DNA from: Miscanthus floridulus
Lineage: Eukaryota; Streptophyta; Magnoliopsida; Poales; Poaceae
Assembly: GCF_019320115.1 (NCBI RefSeq)
Contig: NC_089598.1
Location: 30,505,069 to 30,569,068 of the forward strand
Reading direction: 5' to 3'
Length of the DNA stretch: 64,000 nucleotides
The position numbers and the translations under genes are program-made. This document shows, piece after piece, positions 57,845-64,000 of the stretch (positions are counted from its first letter, which is position 1; each line of letters opens with the position of its first letter). The notes beneath the pieces are model-generated. The model made no database searches, had not been told where the DNA came from, and saw only the letters and a program-made list of their open reading frames with translations.

Positions 57845-60073
57845 ATGGCGGATGGTGATATCATCTATCCTATCACCGGCAATGAGGACCTGATCGCGGT
57901 AGGGCTGTCCCCCGAGCGCGACGATGACGTCCGTGACACCGCTGCAGCGTTGTTCGGTGTCAACGTCAGTAGCAGCCCTGCTCTGATCGATCTAGATGGT
58001 GGTGATGCAGGGGCGACGGCGACAGGGACGGCGGTGGCCTCCAACACCAACAACACAGACGGTAACGGTACTCCAACCTCTTCTTCTGTGGGTAAGCGCA
58101 AGTCTGCTGTCTGGGCTGATTTTGAGGAGATCTATGAGGATGTGAATGGTAACAAGATTCGAACTACTGCTATCTGTAGAATGTGTAAGGATATTTTGAG
58201 TGCTAGATCTGCTACTGGTACTGGTCATTTGATTAGGCACCAAAAATCTTGTAGGAAAAAGGTTGATCATGTTGCTTGAGTTTAGTCTAGGCTTGCTTTT
58301 AATCCTGATGGTTCTGTGCATAACTGGAACTATAATCCTGCTATGGCTCGATCTGAGTTGTGATGGTTGATTGCTAGGCTTGACCTTTCATTAGGTATAG
58401 GTGAGACAGAGGCCTTCGAGGACTATATTGTTCATGCTCATAACCCTAGGTTTATTAAGTCTTCTAGAAGGACCACCACTAGAGATCTTGGTAAGCTGTT
58501 TAATGAATGTCGTGATGTGCTTAAGAATTCTATGTTGTCTGCTGCTTCATCTGTTGCTTTGACTTCAGACATTTGGTCTGGTAATGCTAAGGAGGACTAT
58601 ATTAGTGTTGTTGCTCACTATGTGAATGTTGATTGGGAGTTGCATAAAAAGGTTATTGGTCTTAGGTTGATTGAAGTGAAACATTCTGGTGAAAACATTG
58701 CTGAAAGAGTTGCTGTTGTGGTTGAGGAGTTTGGTATGATTGATAAGATTTTTGCTATCACTTTAGATAATGCTTCTTCTAATGCTAAGGCTATGAAAAC
58801 TTTAACACCCATGTTTGCTGGTTATTTGGGTTCTGATCCTTCACCTGAGCCTTTAGATCCTAATAAACGTAAGTATACTCTTGTGCATCAACGCTGTGCT
58901 TGTCATATAATTAATCTGATTGTTAAATCTGGACTAAAGAGGTTGAAACCTTACCTAGAAGATTTTAGAACTGTAATTAATTTCTTGAATTCCTCTAATC
59001 AAAGAATTGCTATGTTCAAGAACTACTGTAATGCTAAGGGTGTTAGACCTAGAAAGTTTGGTTTGGATATGGATGTTAGATGGAATGCTACTTATCTTAT
59101 GCTGAAACACTTGGTTCCATATAGTGCCGTTTTTTCTGTGTTCATTAATTCAAATTATGGATCTGCATTGTTGTCTCCAAATCACATGTATGTTGCTGAG
59201 AAGATATTGGAGTTCTTGGAACTCTTTTATGACTGCACTGTTGTTTTATCTGGTGTTTATTATCCCACCAGTCCACTTGTACTGCACCATGTTTTAGAGA
59301 TTGCATCTCATTTGCATGCTGCTGAAAGAGACCAGAATCTTAGACAAATTGTGTATCCTATGAAGCTTAAATTCCTTAAATACTGACAGGACATACCTCT
59401 GTTATACTCATATGCATTCATTCTTGATCCTAGAGCTAAGATGAGAGGTTTTCATAGGGTTCTCCAATTACTTGCTGAAAGCACTGGTACTCAGTACAAT
59501 TCATACTATGCTGATGTGAAAACTGAATTATATAAATTGTTTAACAAATATGAGAGGAAGTTTGGTGCATCTAGGTCTCAAAGGGTTACACAGCCTTCAA
59601 ACCATATAGGTAAGAGAAAACAGGCTTGGGGAAGAATCTTTGGAGGAGCAGGTGTTGTTGGTCCTTCCCCTGCCACCACTTCATCTTCTTCTACCTCTGT
59701 TGCTTCTGAACTCTCAGTCTATTTAGACAGTGACAATGTCACTTCTTATGAGGATGATTTTGACATACTTCTTTGGTGGCGGGATTACAAACTAACCTAT
59801 CCAATCCTATCTATAATGACAAAAGATATTATGTCAGTTCATGTGTCTACTTGTTCTTTAAAATCTTGTTTCAGCTTATCAGGAAGGATCATTGAAGAAC
59901 AGCGCCGGCGCTTGTTACCTGAAACTGTTGAGATGCTGACCTGCTTGAAGGACTGGGAGTTAGGAGAAAAGAGGGAACAACATGCAGCTGCTAATAACAA
60001 AGAGCTTGAAGAAGCATTCAAGAATTTGTATCTTGATGAAGATGAAGGTGGAGCTGCTGTTGCTGGTGACTGA
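57845..60073 (+). pseudogene. hAT transposase, single frame broken only by nonsense codons
   Basis: The ATG at 57845 (MADGDIIYP) was preferred over the upstream open stretch because it follows the leader intron. One frame runs 742 codons to the TGA at 60071-60073. A BED finger is at about residues 90-140 (CRMCKDIL, HLIRHQKSC). The core has SVALTSDIWSG, FAITLDNASSNAKAM and CACHIINLIVKSGL with RWNATYLML. The C-terminus carries a dimerisation region (WWRDYKLTYPILSIMTKDIM, SGRIIEEQRRRLLPETVEML) in which the usual central motif is altered. In-frame stops are at 58277-58279, 58283-58285, 58361-58363 and 59384-59386; there is no frameshift. The last 60 bases are followed by two more partial tandem copies of the C-terminal coding end (60096-60200). 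Confidence 0.9.
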
Positions 60074-60827
60074 GAGTGAGACTGAGAGTGGACTCGATGA
60101 AGATGAAGATGGAGCTGCTGCTGGTGGTGACTGAGAGTGGACTTGAATACTTGATGAAGACAAAGATGAAGGTGGAGCTGCTGCTGTGCTTTTGTGTGAG
60201 TTGAGAGTGAACTTGTCACTCACTCACTTGTGTAACATTTGCATTTGAACAATGGTCTGTAATAACTTAATACAATCTTTAGAGCTGGCTGCACTCTTTT
60301 TTCCTTTCTAGGGTTTCTCACAAGGGTGAATTTTACCTAGAAATGTTTTTAATGAGGCAGCATTGCACAAACAACTCATTCTGTTATCTAAGTTTCTGTT
60401 ATCTATGTCGTTCTGTCGTTCTTGTGAGTTGATACTTGTTATCTATGTCGAATTGTCGATGTCATTCTGTCGTTCTTGTAAGTTCATAAGTATGGAAGTG
60501 AAACAGTGAGTTCAAAAGTTACTGTGATCTTTTCTTACTTGGTTGCCAAAGTGTGAAAATGTTTGAGCCTTTGAGGAGATGTGTTCTCTAGGGTGTTTCA
60601 TGTGAACCGGACTGTGGGCTAGCACGGCCCACAAATTCTGGCGTGCCTGACGGACTGGCCCGACACGAAAAAAGGCCCAAAGGGCCGTGCCTGGGCCGAA
60701 GATCAGGCCCGCGTGCCTGTTAGGCACGGCCTGCAGGGCACGGCGTGCCTACTCGGCTCGAACCTCATCGGGCCGTGCCAGCCCGTTACCGTGCCGGGCC
60801 GGCCCGTTGCCCATCTATGGGTATTTG

Positions 60828-61457
60828 ATGTGTTAATTAGCATCAAACTTGCAATCAGTAACTAATTCCTCTACCATTTGTGTACGTATTAATCTTCATA
60901 AGGCAAATTGCCCCCTTGTAAAAGTTGCTCCTAACTCCACCACCGCATGGCTTCCACGTGGCAGGCATCGAGATTAGGCTTGTACTGATGTACTGAGATT
61001 TACCATGATCAAGGTCCACCTAGGTTTTCCTGTGATTTGATGTATTGCTAAGATATCAAAATTTAATGTCTCGTAAAAAAAAAGATATCAAAATTTAATG
61101 ACACTTGAGTTTCTAGTCTGAGTAATAGGTCTTGAAGATATCTGATAAAATAGGTCTTGAAGATTCTTAAGCACTTAGTATTTTTCTTTTCAGACAAATA
61201 TAGCAAGTCTCTTCGAGGGTTCCTAAACATTTATTTCCTGCCTTATAATGCTCATATATTAATGCAGCAATATCGGTTCATGGATTCCTCGGCATAACTA
61301 TAGTTCGGGTCACATGCCACATGCTATAAATAGAGGCGTACGCTATGGAAGTGTGGTACAATACGGATCAATATTATTTTCCGCTCATAGAGTATATAGC
61401 ATTTGAAAGAAAGAAAAAACTCGGGCCTGGTAGCTCAGCAGCGCGCAGTCACACCTG
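60828..61457. other. Intergenic, promoter side of the lipid-transfer-like gene
   Basis: No gene. A 17-base direct duplication (GATATCAAAATTTAATG) occurs at 61050 and 61083. Before the LTP-like start a possible TATA box is CTATAAATAGAGG at 61323-61335, about 125 bp upstream of the ATG. Confidence 0.4.
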
Positions 61458-61785
61458 ATGGCTGTAAAAGCAATCCTTCGAGTACTTGTCTTTATTTTAG
61501 TGTTTATACAATGTTTTCCAAACATCAAGCTTTGGGTGAGGAAGACTGTCATAATGAAAAGCTGGCGATTAAGTATGAATGCATGGATACCGTAAAGTTT
61601 AAGGGAGAGTACAAGGATCCAAGTCCCTCTTGCTGTCAGCTCGTGCGACGATCAAATACGGCCTGCATCTGTCGTACGCTCACCTTCGATGAGCTATTCG
61701 AAGTAAGTGCGTACAAGCTTGTTCGTCTTGTACGTGAGTGCAACAAACCTGTGCCAGGTGGAACCAAATGTGGAAGTAAGTAACT
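61458..61785 (+). pseudogene. Lipid-transfer-like eight-cysteine protein with a frameshift after its signal peptide
   Basis: The ATG at 61458 opens a hydrophobic leader (MAVKAILRVLVFILVFIQCF) with the form of a secretion signal. The mature part is in another frame: DCHNEKL, a second C in KYECMDTV, CC in SPSCCQLV, CIC in TACICRTL, then ECNK and TKCGS. This C-C-CC-CxC-C-C spacing is the eight-cysteine motif of plant non-specific lipid-transfer and related proteins, which bind lipids outside the cell. The two frames would join if one base were missing from the observed sequence between about 61510 and 61530. An open frame from 61403 covers the mature part but lacks a signal. The gene may be a recent pseudogene or a sequencing error. 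A splice donor-like AAGTAAGTAAC lies at the end. Confidence 0.65.
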
Positions 61786-61803
61786 TTATTGATCACATTT
61801 TTT

Positions 61804-61807
<4 letters not shown>

Positions 61808-61840
<33 letters not shown>
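61808..61840 (+). repeat. TA dinucleotide microsatellite
   Basis: About sixteen TA units just downstream of the LTP-like gene. Confidence 0.9.
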
Positions 61841-61841
<1 letters not shown>

Positions 61842-62122
61842 AGATGCTATATTTCAGGTGCCTGAAATATACAATGTTTTCAGGCGACGGCTTGTAGCTG
61901 TCAGATTAGCATCCAGCGGTGACAATCGTCATCCAGCGGTTTCTATTGATAAGCAGACAAAACAGGTCCGTAAGCAGACAAAACGGGTCCGCAACCAAAC
62001 TCAGAACATAGATCTACTCCTTAACAGGTCCGAAAAACCCGTTAAGTTTGCTGGAGGTGTACCGAATGAATAAACATGGGCCTATTTCTTCACATTGAAC
62101 TGGGCTTTACACAGTGAACCAG

Positions 62123-62257
62123 CCTGTTCGTTTGGCTGTGGCTTGTCGTAAACAATCGTAAATTTCCAGCCGGAACAATATTTTTCTCTCACACAAACCA
62201 GCCAGCAGTACTTCTTCACGAATCAGCAACGATACGAACCAGCCAACCGAACAGGAA
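62123..62257. mobile_element. MITE, TGTTCG family
   Basis: Ends GCCTGTTCGTTTGGCTG and CAGCCAACCGAACAGG are inverted; the inner pair TCGTAAACAATCG is matched by CAACGATACGA; the core is TTTTTCTCTCACACAAACC. Most similar in layout to the copy at 40508-40622. Confidence 0.75.
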
Positions 62258-62521
62258 AAACACATAAATTTGTCCCACTTAAACCCCCTGCTACAAGTTA
62301 AATGTCCCAGCTCGTGCATGTGAAGTCCACAGAATATGGAACACCAGTATCACTGCATAGTCTCACCCCGACAAGATTCACATATTAAGATATTCTGAGC
62401 AAACAAAGGCACAATGAGTATGATCTTGAAAATTTCAAAACATAAATACGAAAATTGCACATTTCAAATAGTACAACTAGTACTTGTTGATAATGCAATT
62501 ATACTGTTGCTTTTCCTATAC

Positions 62522-62643
62522 GAAGATCAGACATTTAACTTGAGGCTTATCGTGGTATTTCTTCTTCATTTGCTCAATCACCACAGAAGATATATCGATG
62601 TTGACATCTTGATAGCTATCATCTATCATATTTTCACCAAATA
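62522..62643 (-). pseudogene. Exon-like fragment of a METTL13-type SAM-dependent methyltransferase
   Basis: Read on the minus strand after an AG acceptor (GTTGCAG) the frame gives GENMIDDSYQDVNIDISSVV then IEQMKKKYHDKPQVKC, ending at a GT donor. This is the SAM-binding acidic-loop region (D-x-N-I-D-I-S-S-x-V-I) of plant METTL13/EFM4-like methyltransferases. No neighbouring exon with the glycine-rich motif I or the downstream catalytic part was recognised in the window. It may be one exon of a gene whose others are too short for me to see, or an isolated fragment. Confidence 0.45.
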
Positions 62644-63003
62644 CTGCAACAATCAAGAGAAGATAAACCACATAAGTAATTCCACTAGATCTGAAGTAAT
62701 GTAGACATCTTGTGTTTAGTATTTGTGGTTAAATTGATCATTACAATTAATAAATAAAAGCACATCTATGCTTGTGACTAATGACGAGGATTTGTCTCGG
62801 AATCAGCCAGGGAATTCAGCTTTTAGTCAGACATTGTGTTTCTTGACAAACTGTCAGAAACTATCCTTAAATGCCATTAGTGAGATTAAGTAGTAGTGAC
62901 AAAATGACCGTATCATGACGTAGGTTGCAGAAGTATGAAACTTCATAGAGATCAACATTTATTGATATGTCAACTAGGATCTTGAGTGCTTGAGCATGCT
63001 TAC

Positions 63004-63161
63004 CAGCGAGATGATCACAAGGCCAAGCTGTAGCGTGTTGCTCCTGCATGTGCTGGGACATCTCATAGCTCTCTAGCTGCAGTGTCCTCTGGTTCAGGAA
63101 GTTCTCGCTCACCTTCAGGTCTGCCTCAAGTGTCGCCTCTGGGTCACTGTCCCTCATCTCA
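63004..63161 (-). other. Possible exon of an unidentified gene
   Basis: A minus-strand open stretch reading EMRDSDPEATLEADLKVSEN and on through QLESYEMSQHMQEQ, with amphipathic, Leu/Glu/Gln-rich coiled-coil character, ending at a good donor (GCTG|GTAAGCATG). GC content is higher than in the flanks. I do not recognise the protein. 63162-63700 shows nothing else. Confidence 0.3.
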
Positions 63162-63709
63162 AGATTGGCTTTATTAAAATGAGCAGTTCAATTTCTTGTC
63201 AGATGTTGTACTGCATCAACAAAGGAGTTAGCGGTGAATGAATGGAGTCCTACTTCCCAGGTTCTCAGGAAACTTTACAGAAATGACAAAAAAAATGACA
63301 ACATCCTGAAACAAGCACACAACCACTATGTGTGGATTAGTCAGAAAATGCGTTGAATTCATTGAAGCTTATACACTCTTATTACTCCTACATGCAAGTT
63401 CATTGGTATACCTTCCGTTTTTGGTTCTGAAAGAAAATTACACGAAATTAACTTAAGCCACATTTCTGTCCAGATTCATTGACGTATCCCACCTGCAGTC
63501 CTAAACAACAACTACATATTCTGTCCAGATTCACCACGCCAATTTCTTGCAGGCCAAACAGACATGCAAGAAATTCTTCCCAGAATCACTGAAAGCGACT
63601 TGCGAGTAATCTGTTAGCTAGGAGTACTACTGAAATTTCATTTCTGTTTGGTCCGTCCGGAAACCAACAGATACAAAACTTCAGATACAATTCCTTTGTG
63701 TAAGTGATT

Positions 63710-64000
63710 ACAATTTTCACAATAAACATATTACAATTTTTTCTATAGTATGACAGACAAATAACTAAAATGTGTTGGCACAAATCACAAATAACAATTT
63801 TTTTCTATGGAAAGACAAGGACAAAAATGTTGACTGTGCTGGCAAAAATCACAATTAACAAATTACATTTTTTTCTATACTATGACAAAGACAAATAGCT
63901 TAAATGTGTTGGCACAAATCACAAATAACAATTTTTTTCTACGAAAGGACAAGGACAAAATTTGGTGTGGGCTTGCACAAATCACAATAAACAAAGCAAA
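63710..64000. repeat. Dimeric tandem repeat running off the right edge
   Basis: The phrase GCACAAATCACAA-TAACAA recurs at 63778, 63842 (one change), 63912 and 63975, spacings of 64, 70 and 63. Alternate units are more alike (CTATGGAAAGACAAGGACAAAA against CTATACTATGACAAAGACAAATA), giving a 134-bp higher-order period. A half unit precedes it at 63710. Confidence 0.8.

Larger units (their letters stand above)
57023..60819 (+). mobile_element. hAT transposon, 3.8 kb, with transposase frame
   Basis: An exact 8-bp target duplication GGTATTTG lies at 57015-57022 and 60820-60827. The ends are TATATATGGGCA and, reverse complemented, CATAGATGGGCA. Both subterminal zones are crowded with GGCCCGG, GGCACGG and GGCCGTGCC words. 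One transposase gene in forward orientation has a leader intron at 57631-57735. Confidence 0.93.

Noticed and set aside
62414..62704. 96-codon hydrophobic plus-strand frame
   Set aside because: It is antisense to the METTL13-like exon and has no supporting start context or homologue.

Overview
This window is plant nuclear DNA. It has spliced genes with GT-AG introns, DUF829 and KRP host genes, and a very dense load of grass-type transposons: a CACTA element with TTTGCCGAGTGT subterminal repeats, Mutator-like elements (MULEs) with long GC-rich inverted repeats, hAT elements, a sirevirus-like gag-only LTR retrotransposon and small CCTGTTCG-ended MITEs. The combination suggests a panicoid grass of the sorghum, Miscanthus, sugarcane or maize type. 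The species is an inference; no identity search was possible.

Layout. 1-4015 (minus): the 5' part of a DUF829/TMEM53-like alpha/beta-hydrolase gene in seven clean exons, running off the left edge. 4016-9456: no gene, several MITEs, a diverged direct-repeat pair enclosing a degenerate minisatellite. 9457-10394: a small transposon with TTA target duplications carrying a frameshifted piece of a SPOROCYTELESS/TIE-like (SPEAR) gene. 13668-33776: a 20.1 kb CACTA element (target duplication AAC) with a TNPD-type transposase, a second plant-transposase (Transposase_24-like) gene and a long hairpin. Its transposase is split by a 10.76 kb gag-only LTR retrotransposon at 18123-28880 (target duplication GAGGG). 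35128-36299 (minus): an intact four-exon KRP/ICK cyclin-dependent-kinase inhibitor gene, with MITE relics on its 3' side and a 31-base G run and an Ac-like hAT pseudogene on its 5' side.

41307-60819 is almost wall-to-wall DNA transposons whose ends and target duplications can mostly be read directly: a non-autonomous hAT (41307-42157); a MULE carrying a GRF-type zinc-finger gene (42401-44894); a Pack-MULE-like chimera whose inverted repeats are themselves copies of an EF-hand gene around a MATE transporter fragment (45605-47992); a LINE remnant (about 49150-50650); a MULE carrying a plant-mobile-domain gene (51990-56228); a pentatricopeptide gene fragment; and a hAT with a full-length transposase frame broken only by stop codons (57023-60819). 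60820-64000 holds a frameshifted lipid-transfer-like gene, an exon-like piece of a METTL13-like methyltransferase, another MITE and a tandem repeat running off the right edge.

Only the DUF829 gene and KRP look like intact host genes. The rest is transposon machinery, captured gene fragments and decay. The transposon coding frames are nearly all broken, and most of the nonsense codons could have arisen by C-to-T or G-to-A transitions.
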